A DNA stretch of 64,000 bases, from assembly GCF_002954615.1 (NCBI RefSeq), contig NZ_MSCJ01000003.1, positions 186,001-250,000 on the forward strand, read 5' to 3'. The first letter of the stretch is position 1, and each line of letters opens with the position of its first letter. Both the position numbers and the translations under genes were made by a program. This DNA is from Photobacterium angustum. GTDB taxonomy: Bacteria; Pseudomonadota; Gammaproteobacteria; Enterobacterales; Vibrionaceae. Shown piece by piece: positions 9,246 through 18,189 of this stretch. Under the pieces are notes generated by a model that saw only the letters and a program-made list of their open reading frames with translations, was not told the DNA's origin and made no database searches.

Positions 9246-9977
9246 ATGAACTCTGTGCACTTTACAATTAACCAGTGGGAAGCTCGCTCACTCGGCCTGT
9301 CATCTCTCGCTGAGTGGCAGCAATGGGCAATAACCCAAAACTGGCCTCAAGCACCAGAGCCTATTGTGTTTGATAAAATACCGCCGATGATGCGACGTCG
9401 TATGAGTAATTTAACCAAATTGGCGTTACAAACGGCTTTGCATATCTCAGAGCAACAGCAGATTGATTACATTATTTTCTCAAGCCGGCATGGTGAATTA
9501 CACCGCACTGTTAATTTAGTCGAATCGATCATTGATGGTGACGATGCATCCCCCATAGCCTTCTCGCAATCGGTTCACAATACGGCTGCAGGGCTTTATA
9601 CCATTATCACTAAACAGCCAATCCCTGTGACATCATTATCGGCAGCAGAGCACACGCTTCACTCTGCACTCATCGAAGCGGCGTGTTATCTAAACGAAAA
9701 TCCAGACCATCAGGTTTTATTAGTCGATTTTGATGAACCATTACCTGAACAATATCAAGAATTTGAAACCCAAGCTCATCAAGGTTATGCATTCAGTGCT
9801 ATTTTATCTGCTGGTAGTGGCTATACGCTACAATGGAATAAAACAGATAAAAGCAGCAAGGAAATCACTATGGGATATCCACAAACATTAGATGTAATTA
9901 AACATCTCGCTTTAGATGACGAAGCGTTCAGTCTGTCAGATCAGCGTAACCACTGGCACTGGGTACGAAACAAGTGA
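9246..9977 (+). CDS. apeC: APE ketosynthase-like chain length factor
   Basis: A 243-aa beta-ketoacyl-synthase-like protein about half the usual length, with an N-terminal MNSVHFTINQW start and no catalytic-cysteine nucleophile elbow. The corresponding SQSVHNTAAGLY stretch carries no cysteine. This matches the chain length factor subunit that pairs with ApeO in characterised aryl polyene type II systems. It is the first gene of the cluster, preceded by about 200 bases of AT-rich sequence likely to hold the promoter. The next gene overlaps by four bases. Confidence 0.85.
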   Translation: MNSVHFTINQWEARSLGLSSLAEWQQWAITQNWPQAPEPIVFDKIPPMMRRRMSNLTKLALQTALHISEQQQIDYIIFSSRHGELHRTVNLVESIIDGDDASPIAFSQSVHNTAAGLYTIITKQPIPVTSLSAAEHTLHSALIEAACYLNENPDHQVLLVDFDEPLPEQYQEFETQAHQGYAFSAILSAGSGYTLQWNKTDKSSKEITMGYPQTLDVIKHLALDDEAFSLSDQRNHWHWVRNK

Positions 9978-10792
9978 CAGCATCAAGACTCACTCTGCCG
10001 CAACAGCTGAATAAATATTGGCGTATTGTTGCAACCGGATTTTGCTTTAGTTTATTTGGTGTCGGTGCACTCACCTTAACATTCATTATTTTCCCGTTAA
10101 TGACGCGAACAGCAAAAAACGCCCAACAGCGCGAATTTAAAATACAGAAAATTATTCAACAATCATTTGATTTTTTCTGTCGCACCATGCGTTTTTGGGG
10201 CACGATTGATTACCGCTTTGAAAACACAGAATTGTTAGAGAACGATAGAAATTGCCTTATTGTGGCCAATCATCCTAGTTTAATTGACTATGTTCTGATC
10301 GCTTCTCGACTTCCTCAGTGCGACTGTTTGGTAAAAGCGGCTATCTGGCATAATCCGTTTATGAAAGGCATTGTTAAAGCGGCGGGCTATATTCCCAATA
10401 GAGATCCTGAAAGTTTGCTGGATGACTGTAGTGAACGATTAGGTAGCGGTAATGTCTTATTAGTTTTTCCTGAAGGTACTCGTACCACGCCAGGGAAAAA
10501 ATCTAAATTACAACGTGGGGCTGCACAGATAGCAGTTCGCACTGCATCGGATCTCCGTGTTATTCATATCACGGTTGAACCTAGCTTTTTAACCAAAGAA
10601 AAAAAGTGGTATCAAGTTCCCGACAGCAAGCCTTTCTTCTTAGTCGAAGTAAAGGATAAAATAGCGGTTGGATCATTTATTGAAAGCAGTGATTCCGCCA
10701 CAACAGCAGCGCGTAAGCTCAACCGTTATCTTGATGATGCTCTTTTTCCTGCTCAACAAACCGTTCAGCATCATGATAACAATCACAAGTAG
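9974..10792 (+). CDS. apeD: APE lysophospholipid acyltransferase-like protein
   Basis: A 272-aa member of the PlsC/LPLAT family with a membrane segment near residues 20-45, the NHPSLID motif (the HX4D catalytic block with H replaced in position NHPSLID) and FPEGTRT. It probably transfers an acyl group, perhaps the polyene, onto a lipid. GTG start overlapping the stop of apeC (GTGA). The symbol is assigned from conserved cluster order. Confidence 0.85.
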   Translation: MTASRLTLPQQLNKYWRIVATGFCFSLFGVGALTLTFIIFPLMTRTAKNAQQREFKIQKIIQQSFDFFCRTMRFWGTIDYRFENTELLENDRNCLIVANHPSLIDYVLIASRLPQCDCLVKAAIWHNPFMKGIVKAAGYIPNRDPESLLDDCSERLGSGNVLLVFPEGTRTTPGKKSKLQRGAAQIAVRTASDLRVIHITVEPSFLTKEKKWYQVPDSKPFFLVEVKDKIAVGSFIESSDSATTAARKLNRYLDDALFPAQQTVQHHDNNHK

Positions 10793-10797
10793 GTACT

Positions 10798-11058
10798 ATG
10801 GAACAACTACATAACGAATTAAAAACACTCATCATTGATGCATTAAACCTTGAAGACATTACTATTGATGATATTGAGACAGATGCCCCGCTATTTAATG
10901 ATGGCCTAGGTTTAGACTCTATCGATGCGTTGGAATTGGGTTTAGCGATTAAGAAAAAATACAATATTGTTATTGATGCTGATGACACCAATACTCGCGA
11001 ACATTTTGCATCGGTTGCTAACTTAGCAAACTATATTTCTAATAATAAAAACTCATAA
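10798..11058 (+). CDS. apeE: APE acyl carrier protein 1
   Basis: An 86-aa acyl carrier protein with the phosphopantetheine site GLGLDSIDALEL; the attachment serine is Ser41. It is acidic and helical, as expected. It carries starter or growing polyene chains. It lies five bases after apeD and 15 before the second carrier protein, in a tight operon. APE systems normally have two such carriers. Confidence 0.92.
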   Translation: MEQLHNELKTLIIDALNLEDITIDDIETDAPLFNDGLGLDSIDALELGLAIKKKYNIVIDADDTNTREHFASVANLANYISNNKNS

Positions 11059-11073
11059 AATAGCGTAAAAAAA

Positions 11074-11328
11074 ATGACAGAAGCGAATCGTAACCAAGTT
11101 TTTGACCAAGTGAAAAATGTTCTTGTTGAACTGTTTGAGCTTGACGCAGATGACATTCAACCGCAAACCAATCTATACACTGAACTTGATTTAGACAGTA
11201 TTGATGCCGTTGATTTAGTCGTTCACTTACAAAACATGACCGGTCAGAAAATCAAACCTGAAGAGTTCAAAGCTGTCCGTACCGTTGATGACGTGGTCGA
11301 TGCAGTGATCGAGCTTGTTAAGGAATAA
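11074..11328 (+). CDS. apeF: APE acyl carrier protein 2
   Basis: An 84-aa acyl carrier protein with site LDLDSIDAVDLV; the phosphopantetheine serine is Ser42. It differs enough from the first carrier to suggest separate duties, such as starter loading versus elongation, as described for APE systems. The next gene starts four bases after its stop. Confidence 0.92.
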   Translation: MTEANRNQVFDQVKNVLVELFELDADDIQPQTNLYTELDLDSIDAVDLVVHLQNMTGQKIKPEEFKAVRTVDDVVDAVIELVKE

Positions 11329-11331
11329 TTG

Positions 11332-11895
11332 ATGATGCGTTTGCTGACAGGCGTGTCAGCATTAGCGTTACTCGCCTATCCTCTTGCGGTTTACTATGGT
11401 TTAAGCCGTTGGGGGTTAGGGGTAGTTGCGGGACTACTTGCGATTTTGTTTTTACTCCGCATTATCGCGGCGAAACAGACTCAGCTTCGTGAACTTAAGT
11501 ATATTGCATGGCTCAGCGGTGGCGCGGGACTCATCCTTGCTTTACTCGGCAGCATTTTTCGTGAACATGGCTGGTTTCTTTATTATCCAGTGATCGTCAA
11601 TATCCTTATGCTTGGGCTGTTTAGTGCCAGTTTATGGCAAAAACAGAGCCTCATTGAGCGACTAGCACGACTGCAAGAACCTGATTTACCACCAAGTGGC
11701 GTTCGCTATACGCGCAATGTCACCAAAGTATGGTGTGTATTTTTTATTGTTAATGGCTCAATCGCACTCACAACCTGTTTTCTTCCACTGCAAATATGGA
11801 CGTTATACAACGGTTTGATCAGCTACCTTCTTGCGGGCAGTCTGTTTGCGATTGAATGGGTTATACGACAATTTGTTCAGCGTAAATCACAGTGA
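11332..11895 (+). CDS. apeG: APE cluster membrane protein (COG4648-like)
   Basis: About 187 aa with five to six hydrophobic segments, for example near residues 8-45 and 60-100, and a final segment ending in a basic tail. Such proteins are conserved between the carrier proteins and the AMP ligase in APE clusters. The biochemical role is unknown. The ATG at 11332 follows AAGGA by seven bases and is preferred to an upstream TTG. Confidence 0.8.
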   Translation: MMRLLTGVSALALLAYPLAVYYGLSRWGLGVVAGLLAILFLLRIIAAKQTQLRELKYIAWLSGGAGLILALLGSIFREHGWFLYYPVIVNILMLGLFSASLWQKQSLIERLARLQEPDLPPSGVRYTRNVTKVWCVFFIVNGSIALTTCFLPLQIWTLYNGLISYLLAGSLFAIEWVIRQFVQRKSQ

Positions 11896-11955
11896 GAAAT
11901 TAATCTCTAATTATTGCTCCTCTCTACTTGTTCTACCTTCAACACCGGAATTACC

Positions 11956-13353
11956 ATGAAACCATTAATACTGCCGACAACAATGATTCCGTTATCTCAA
12001 TTAATGCAGCAGTCTGAGCGCCAATCTCCGGTGTCTGTCGATCTATCAGGTCATCAATCGTGGCAGCAGTTTCATAACGATGTTGCTTTACTGTGTGAAA
12101 AGCTAAACAGCTACGAGCAACAACAATGGGCGATATGTTGCGAAGATAGCTACTTCTTTGCTGTCGCCTTTATGGCATTAGCCCACAGTAAACAGCACAT
12201 GGTGTTACCAGGAAATCATCAGCCAGCAGCACTTGCAGAGCTTAGCCACCATTTTGATGGCTTACTCCACGATAACAATATCCAATGCCCTGCATCGTGT
12301 ATTAGCCTCAAGCTAAATACGATAAATTGGCAGCCCTCACTCGATATTCCTATTGTATTTGAACCACTAACGCTCGCAGATATTCAACTAACGCTGTTTA
12401 CGTCTGGCTCTAGCGGAAAACCTAAAGCCATTATTAAAAACCTCGCGTTACTCAATAACGAAATCGCCCAGTTAGAAATGCTATGGGGGCAGCAATTAGC
12501 GCAAACCACGATTGTGAGTACCGTTTCACATCAACATATCTATGGCTTATTGTTTCGTATTTTATGGCCGCTGTGCTGCGATCGTAGTTTCAGTCGTTTT
12601 GATTTGATCTACCCAGAGCAGGTAATGGCACAAGCCAGTGATAATTGTGTGCTCATTAGCAGCCCTGCGTTGCTAAAACGCCTTGATAATGAAGATAAAA
12701 CACAAGACTATCGCGCGATTTTCTCTTCTGGTGGGCCGCTACCCTTAGCGGCAGCTCAACAATGCCAAACACTATTTAACCAATTACCTTTTGAGGTCTT
12801 TGGTAGTACGGAAACGGGGGGGATTGCTTATCGTCAGCAACATGATGCTTCGACGCCGTGGCAACGCTTCCCTGTCATTGACATCGCACTGAATGCAGAG
12901 CAATGCCTTAAGATCTTATCGCCTTTTATTGATCAAGATCTGTGGTATCAAACCAGTGATCATTGTGAACAGATCGATAACGATCATTTCATTTTAAAAG
13001 GTCGTACCGACCGCATTATTAAAATAGAAGAAAAACGCATTTCGTTAACGGATGTTGAGCAGCGCCTATGTTCGTTACCATGGATTGAAGAAGCCGCGGT
13101 ATTGCCCTTAGAGCAAAATAATCGTCTTATTTTAGGCGCAGTGATTACACTCTCAAATGAAGGAAAAAAAGACGTTCAGCAACGTGGAAAAGGGAAGTTT
13201 TGGTTGCTCCTGCGTCAACAACTACGCCAATGGATTGAGCCAGTTGGTATTCCACGCAGCTATCGCCTTGTTGATAGCATTCCTTTAAATACGCAAGGAA
13301 AGCGTTTAGTTAGCGATCTAGAATCGTTATTTACTGATGACGCCTCGACATAG
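11956..13353 (+). CDS. apeH: APE AMP-dependent acyl ligase
   Basis: A 465-aa member of the adenylate-forming family with the P-loop FTSGSSGKPK, the FGSTETGG motif (A5) and a C-terminal GRTDRIIKIEEKRIS hinge. In APE systems this enzyme activates the aromatic starter acid (4-hydroxybenzoate or a coumarate-type acid) and loads it onto the carrier protein. It is shorter than most CoA ligases, as is usual for ApeH. The start is the ATG at 11956 with a GGAA upstream; an in-frame TTG at 11914 extends it but lacks support. Confidence 0.88.
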   Translation: MKPLILPTTMIPLSQLMQQSERQSPVSVDLSGHQSWQQFHNDVALLCEKLNSYEQQQWAICCEDSYFFAVAFMALAHSKQHMVLPGNHQPAALAELSHHFDGLLHDNNIQCPASCISLKLNTINWQPSLDIPIVFEPLTLADIQLTLFTSGSSGKPKAIIKNLALLNNEIAQLEMLWGQQLAQTTIVSTVSHQHIYGLLFRILWPLCCDRSFSRFDLIYPEQVMAQASDNCVLISSPALLKRLDNEDKTQDYRAIFSSGGPLPLAAAQQCQTLFNQLPFEVFGSTETGGIAYRQQHDASTPWQRFPVIDIALNAEQCLKILSPFIDQDLWYQTSDHCEQIDNDHFILKGRTDRIIKIEEKRISLTDVEQRLCSLPWIEEAAVLPLEQNNRLILGAVITLSNEGKKDVQQRGKGKFWLLLRQQLRQWIEPVGIPRSYRLVDSIPLNTQGKRLVSDLESLFTDDAST

Positions 13354-13364
13354 TAAGCATAATA

Positions 13365-13742
13365 ATGATGACCAATAGAACTCCCACATTACTCGCTCAA
13401 CATATTGATGGTTATAAGGCCGAGATCACCTTGCGCCCTGACAATCAACTCTCTGATTTTAAAGGGCACTTCCCAACTTTCCCGTTATTACCCGGTGTGA
13501 GCCAAATTGACTGGGCAGTACATTTTGCCAAGCAATGCTTTGCTGATATGCCGACCTTATTTAACGGTATGGATGTGATTAAATTCCAAGAGCCAATCTT
13601 GCCAGATAGCACCATCACGCTCACACTTGAATGGCGTGACGATCAGCAAAAACTGCATTTTAGCTATACCTCCATCGATGCTAGTGACACGCTACATAAA
13701 CATTCATCAGGTAAAATTAAGCTAGGCCGTCAACATGTGTGA
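13365..13742 (+). CDS. apeI: APE hotdog-fold dehydratase
   Basis: A 125-aa FabA/FabZ-type hotdog protein with HFPTFPLLPGVSQIDW, the family active-site pattern including His and PGV. In APE systems ApeI and ApeP act together as dehydratases, producing conjugated double bonds. Two adjacent ATGs (13365, 13368) are possible starts. The next gene overlaps its stop by eight bases. Confidence 0.87.
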   Translation: MMTNRTPTLLAQHIDGYKAEITLRPDNQLSDFKGHFPTFPLLPGVSQIDWAVHFAKQCFADMPTLFNGMDVIKFQEPILPDSTITLTLEWRDDQQKLHFSYTSIDASDTLHKHSSGKIKLGRQHV

Positions 13743-15426
13743 ATTTAAGCCCTGTTTTCTGATCCCTTGCTATAACCATGGCGCAACGGTGCCTGCCGTT
13801 GTGAATGGGTTAATAAACTATGGTTATCCCATTGTCATTGTTGATGACGGTAGTGAATTAGCCACCCGTAAAATTTTATCGGAACAAGCCAAACGCCCCA
13901 ATATCAACATTGTGACTTTGCCGCAAAACCAAGGCAAAGGTGGAGCGGTTATCGCTGGCATAAAACAGGCACAAGCACTTGGCTTTACCCATGCAATTCA
14001 AATTGATGCCGATGGTCAGCACGATTTATCTGCGTTACCTAAGCTGATCAATGAATCAAAAAACTATCCTGATTCACTGATTTCAGGCCAACCCATTTAC
14101 GATGAATCAATCCCTAAATCGCGACTCTATGGTCGTTATGCCACCCATATTTGGGTCTGGATTGAAACCCTTTCGTTTGCTATCAAAGACAGTATGTGTG
14201 GTTTTCGCTCATACCCTATCGATGCCATGATGAATGTGATCAATCACAACAAGCTTGGTTTGAGAATGGATTTTGATACTGAAATCATGGTGCGTTTTTA
14301 CTGGGGTAACGGCGATATTCGTTTTATTGATACCAAAGTTATTTATCCAGAAGATGGTATCTCTCACTTTGATGCATTGTGGGATAACGTCAAAATTAGT
14401 TGGATGCATACCAAGCTGTTTTTTGGCATGTTGCCACGTATCCCTAAGCTGATTAAACGAAAGTCACCCGATCAACAACATTGGTCATCCCATGCCGAGC
14501 GCGGCACCATTGTAGGGATCAAGACATTACTTGCGGTGTATTCTCTGCTCGGGCGAAAAGCATTTAATCTGATCTTAAAAGCTGTGATGGGCTATTACTA
14601 CTTAACGGGGAAAGCGGCTCGTAAAGCATCTGAAGATTATTTAGAACAACTTGAACATTACGCCAGTGAAAATCGGCTTTCCTTGCCGAAAAAGCTCAAC
14701 AGCTATGATCATTTATTATCGTTTGGTCATACCATGCTCGACAAACTTGTGGCATGGAAAGGCGATTATTCAGAGCAACACTTAACCATTCATGGTAGTG
14801 AACATTTTGATGATCTCGCCAAACGAAAACAAGGTGCCATCATTTTAGGCTCTCACCTTGGAAATCTAGAACTTTGTCGTGCGTTAAGTTCTCGTCATCC
14901 CGATATAAAAGTTAATGCTTTGGTCTTTACTGAACACGCAGAGCGCTTTAATGCGGTATTAAAAGCCATTAACCCAGACTCAGATATGAACCTTATTCAA
15001 GTCAATGAGCTCAGCGCAAGTACTGCCATCATGTTGCAGCAAAAAATTGAGCAAGGTGAATGGGTAGTGATTGTCGGTGATAGAACATCGGTAACCAAAG
15101 AGCAACGTGTGGTATGGGCCGATTTCTTAGGTAAACCCGCTCCGTTTCCACAAGGCCCGTTTATTCTGGCTTCGGTAATGAAGGCGCCCGTTTATTTACT
15201 TTTTGGGTTACGTGATGACAGCCAAGCCGAGCCCCATTTTGATATTTACTTTGAGCCCTTTAGTGATGCTTTGATCTTACCTCGAAAAACACGAGAAACG
15301 GCATTACAACAAACAGTTCAAGGCTATGCGTCACGACTAGAATCTTACACAATTAAAGCCCCATTGCAGTGGTATAACTTTTTTAATTTTTGGCAGCTTA
15401 GTGGAAAAAATAATGACAACGACTAA
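13735..15426 (+). CDS. apeJ: Glycosyltransferase family 2 / LPLAT acyltransferase fusion
   Basis: A 563-aa two-domain protein. Residues about 5-240 form a GT2 glycosyltransferase with IVDDGSE and the IDADGQHD metal-binding motif. Residues about 285-560 form an LpxL/HtrB-like lysophospholipid acyltransferase with LGSHLGNLELCRAL and VVIVGDRTS. The fusion is typical of APE clusters and probably builds the lipid anchor of the polyene. It overlaps the upstream dehydratase by eight bases and the downstream lyase by fourteen, showing translational coupling. Confidence 0.87.
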   Translation: MCEFKPCFLIPCYNHGATVPAVVNGLINYGYPIVIVDDGSELATRKILSEQAKRPNINIVTLPQNQGKGGAVIAGIKQAQALGFTHAIQIDADGQHDLSALPKLINESKNYPDSLISGQPIYDESIPKSRLYGRYATHIWVWIETLSFAIKDSMCGFRSYPIDAMMNVINHNKLGLRMDFDTEIMVRFYWGNGDIRFIDTKVIYPEDGISHFDALWDNVKISWMHTKLFFGMLPRIPKLIKRKSPDQQHWSSHAERGTIVGIKTLLAVYSLLGRKAFNLILKAVMGYYYLTGKAARKASEDYLEQLEHYASENRLSLPKKLNSYDHLLSFGHTMLDKLVAWKGDYSEQHLTIHGSEHFDDLAKRKQGAIILGSHLGNLELCRALSSRHPDIKVNALVFTEHAERFNAVLKAINPDSDMNLIQVNELSASTAIMLQQKIEQGEWVVIVGDRTSVTKEQRVVWADFLGKPAPFPQGPFILASVMKAPVYLLFGLRDDSQAEPHFDIYFEPFSDALILPRKTRETALQQTVQGYASRLESYTIKAPLQWYNFFNFWQLSGKNNDND

Positions 15427-16972
15427 TTCAACAACAACTCAACAAACCATTAAGTTTGGTGCTGAACGCCTCACAATTGAAGATGTTTGCGCTATCGCCA
15501 ATGGTGCTCATGCAGAAATGAACAACGACACTGCATTTAATGAAAAAATTGATCGTGGCGTGGCATTTCTTGAACGCTTATTGAAAGATGAAGGCGTCAT
15601 TTATGGTGTAACCACAGGCTATGGCGATTCTTGTACTGTGGCGATCCCACCTAAACTGGTTGACGAATTGCCACTGCACCTTACACGCTTTCATGGTTGT
15701 GGTTTAGGCGAAGTGCTACAGCAACCTCAAGCTCGCGCAGTACTTGCCACACGTTTATGCTCTCTGTCACAAGGCGTTTCAGGCGTGAGTCATGAGTTGC
15801 TCAACCAATTAGTCACTTTGATTAATCATGACATCGTGCCACGTATTCCAGAAGAAGGTTCCGTTGGTGCCAGTGGCGACTTAACACCACTGTCTTATGT
15901 TGCAGCCACCTTAATTGGTGAACGTGATGTTATCTACAAAGGTGAAATTCGTCCAACCGCTGAAGTGTTTGCAGAGCTTGGCATCTCGCCAATCCAATTA
16001 CGCCCAAAAGAAGGGTTAGCGTTAATGAATGGCACATCAGTGATGACCGCATTGGCTTGTCTAGCCTACAAACGCGCTGAATATCTTGCGCAAATGGCAA
16101 CCAAAATCACCGCGATGGTTTCTGTCGCCATGCAAGGTAATGATTTCCACTTTGATGAAGCACTATTTGCGGTAAAACCTCACCCGGGGCAACAACAAAT
16201 AGCAAGTTGGTTACGCTCTGATCTGCAAGCTGAACGTCCACCTCGTAACAGTGATCGCTTACAAGATCGTTACTCTCTGCGTTGTGCGCCGCATGTTATT
16301 GGGGTTTTACAAGACAGTCTACCTTGGCTACGCCAAATGATTGAAAACGAACTCAACAGCGCCAACGATAACCCAATTATTGACGGTGATAACGAGCGTG
16401 TTCTTCATGGTGGTCACTTCTATGGCGGCCATATTGCGATGGCAATGGATACGCTAAAAACAGCAGTCGCTAACATTGCCGATCTACTCGATCGTCAAAT
16501 GGCTCAGCTAATGGATTACAAGTTTAATAATGGCTTACCCTTTAACTTAACCGGTGCCGTTGGTGAACGTAAACCGATCAACCATGGCTTTAAAGCCGTA
16601 CAAATTGGGATTTCAGCATGGACCGCAGAAGCGTTAAAACACACGATGCCAGCCAGTGTTTTCTCTCGCTCAACAGAGTGTCATAACCAAGATAAAGTCA
16701 GTATGGGAACCATTGCATCACGCGACTGTTTACGTGTATTACAGTTAACAGAGCAGGTGACTGCCGCTTCATTATTGGCAGCAACCCAAGCAATTGAGCT
16801 AAGAAAACGTGATGATGAACTTAATGCTTCACACCTCAGCCCTGCGCTAACAAAGATGAATCAATCCGTGTTAGAACACTTTGAACCAGTGATAGAAGAT
16901 CGCCCGCTTGAGCATGATTTACGTCTGTTCATTGATATGATTCAGCATCAACACTGGGCATTGTATTACTAA
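15413..16972 (+). CDS. Aromatic amino acid ammonia-lyase (HAL/TAL/PAL family)
   Basis: A 519-aa MIO-type lyase. The prosthetic group forms from Ala153-Ser154-Gly155 in GSVGASGDLTPL, and catalytic Tyr64 lies in IYGVTTGYG. The substrate-selectivity pair is Phe93-His94 (RFHGCGLGE), where histidine lyases usually have Ser-His and the Rhodobacter tyrosine lyase His-Leu. Given the APE context it most likely makes coumarate or cinnamate as polyene starter; that is an inference. The ATG at 15413 is preferred to an upstream GTG at 15401. It closes the first APE transcription unit, being followed by a strong terminator. Confidence 0.88.
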   Translation: MTTTNSTTTQQTIKFGAERLTIEDVCAIANGAHAEMNNDTAFNEKIDRGVAFLERLLKDEGVIYGVTTGYGDSCTVAIPPKLVDELPLHLTRFHGCGLGEVLQQPQARAVLATRLCSLSQGVSGVSHELLNQLVTLINHDIVPRIPEEGSVGASGDLTPLSYVAATLIGERDVIYKGEIRPTAEVFAELGISPIQLRPKEGLALMNGTSVMTALACLAYKRAEYLAQMATKITAMVSVAMQGNDFHFDEALFAVKPHPGQQQIASWLRSDLQAERPPRNSDRLQDRYSLRCAPHVIGVLQDSLPWLRQMIENELNSANDNPIIDGDNERVLHGGHFYGGHIAMAMDTLKTAVANIADLLDRQMAQLMDYKFNNGLPFNLTGAVGERKPINHGFKAVQIGISAWTAEALKHTMPASVFSRSTECHNQDKVSMGTIASRDCLRVLQLTEQVTAASLLAATQAIELRKRDDELNASHLSPALTKMNQSVLEHFEPVIEDRPLEHDLRLFIDMIQHQHWALYY

Positions 16973-17000
16973 CCTCTATCACGCCTAAAAAATTAACCAA

Positions 17001-17037
17001 ATACTCACTCTACATACAGAGTGAGTATAGTTTTTTT
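17001..17037 (+). terminator. Intrinsic terminator inside the APE cluster
   Basis: Perfect 11-bp arms ATACTCACTCT/AGAGTGAGTAT (17001-17011 and 17018-17028) with a 6-base loop, then AG and seven Ts. It lies between the ammonia-lyase and the thioesterase and marks the end of the first APE transcription unit. Confidence 0.92.
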
Positions 17038-17093
17038 AGCTATCATCTTGATAACTTATATTTTCTTATTTATGTGCGTAGGGAAATCAATAA

Positions 17094-17534
17094 ATGACAG
17101 TAGGTAAACCGATATTGATTAGTGCAGAACTATCACTCACCACAAACTTTCAAGATGCCGATCCAATGGGCGTTATTTATCACGGTAACTACTTCCGCTA
17201 TTTTGAAGAAGCACGTCATCAGTTAATGAACAAACTGAACTACAGTTATCGTGAAATGGAAGCATCTGGCTATGTGTGGCCTATCATTGATACCCGAGTC
17301 AAATACGTAAAATCGATTCCCTATGATCACCCCATTCGAGTGACGGCAACATTAACTGAATGGGAAAATCGTATGCGAGTTGATTACGTCATTTATGATG
17401 GTGAAACTGGCGCACGTATGACGAAGGGCTACACAATGCAAGTGGCAGTTAGTATCGACAAACGTGAAATGTGTTTTGTTTCGCCTAAAATATTTACCGA
17501 CAAAGTGGAGGCATATCATGCCAACAATGCGTAA
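17094..17534 (+). CDS. apeK: APE cluster acyl-CoA/ACP thioesterase
   Basis: A 146-aa hotdog thioesterase of the 4-hydroxybenzoyl-CoA thioesterase/YbgC type, with the motif DADPMGVIYHGNYFRYFEEA that includes the catalytic aspartate. It may release chains or edit misloaded carriers in polyene synthesis. It starts a second transcription unit after the terminator; the AGGG before the ATG is the ribosome site. Its end overlaps the LolA-like gene by 17 bases. Confidence 0.88.
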   Translation: MTVGKPILISAELSLTTNFQDADPMGVIYHGNYFRYFEEARHQLMNKLNYSYREMEASGYVWPIIDTRVKYVKSIPYDHPIRVTATLTEWENRMRVDYVIYDGETGARMTKGYTMQVAVSIDKREMCFVSPKIFTDKVEAYHANNA

Positions 17535-18189
17535 TCATTCTCGCTTTAGTGCCCATTTTAAACGCGTGGTAAAAGCAACCCTTACAGTTTCTATGTTAGC
17601 ACTTACTAGCATTTCAGCCCAGGCAATAACGGTAGAACAATTACAAACAAAATTATCTTCAGAGCCTTTAGTTCGCGGTGATTTTAGTCAACAACGTGAA
17701 ATGGCCATGTTTGATCAGCCACTCATCTCTAGCGGTCAGTTTCTCTTATCGGCAAAAAAGGGATTATGGTGGCATCAAACAGCCCCTATGCCTGTCTCTT
17801 TAGTACTGACAAAAGATAAACTCAGCCAACAATTTGATAATCAACCAGCACAAGTGCTGGCTGCCAGTGATAATCCAATGGTGTTTTACTTTAGCCACGT
17901 ATTCTTATCACTGTTTAAAGGCGATACTTCGCAGCTTACAGAGCAGTTTGATTTATCACTGAAAACCTTAAAAGACAGTAAAACACATGAACAATGGCAG
18001 TTAGTGCTTACTCCTAAAGCAGCTCCATTAAATAAAGTCTTTAGTAAGATTTCAATTGAAGGTGGTCAGTTCATTAATAAGCTAGAGCTAGACGAAATTC
18101 GAGGAGATAAAACCCTCATCACCTTTAGCCAACAAACCACCACTCCAACGACTCTGACATCAGAAGAAAAACGTGTTTTCCAATTCTAA
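17518..18189 (+). CDS. apeL: LolA-like outer-membrane lipoprotein carrier
   Basis: A 223-aa periplasmic protein with a signal peptide ending ISAQA, followed by a LolA-type half-barrel domain (RGDFSQQREMAMF, WWHQTAPMP). It probably shuttles the lipidated polyene across the periplasm. The start at 17518 follows GGAGG; a longer upstream frame overlaps the thioesterase and lacks a signal peptide at its N terminus. It overlaps the exporter gene by 17 bases. Confidence 0.85.
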   Translation: MPTMRNHSRFSAHFKRVVKATLTVSMLALTSISAQAITVEQLQTKLSSEPLVRGDFSQQREMAMFDQPLISSGQFLLSAKKGLWWHQTAPMPVSLVLTKDKLSQQFDNQPAQVLAASDNPMVFYFSHVFLSLFKGDTSQLTEQFDLSLKTLKDSKTHEQWQLVLTPKAAPLNKVFSKISIEGGQFINKLELDEIRGDKTLITFSQQTTTPTTLTSEEKRVFQF

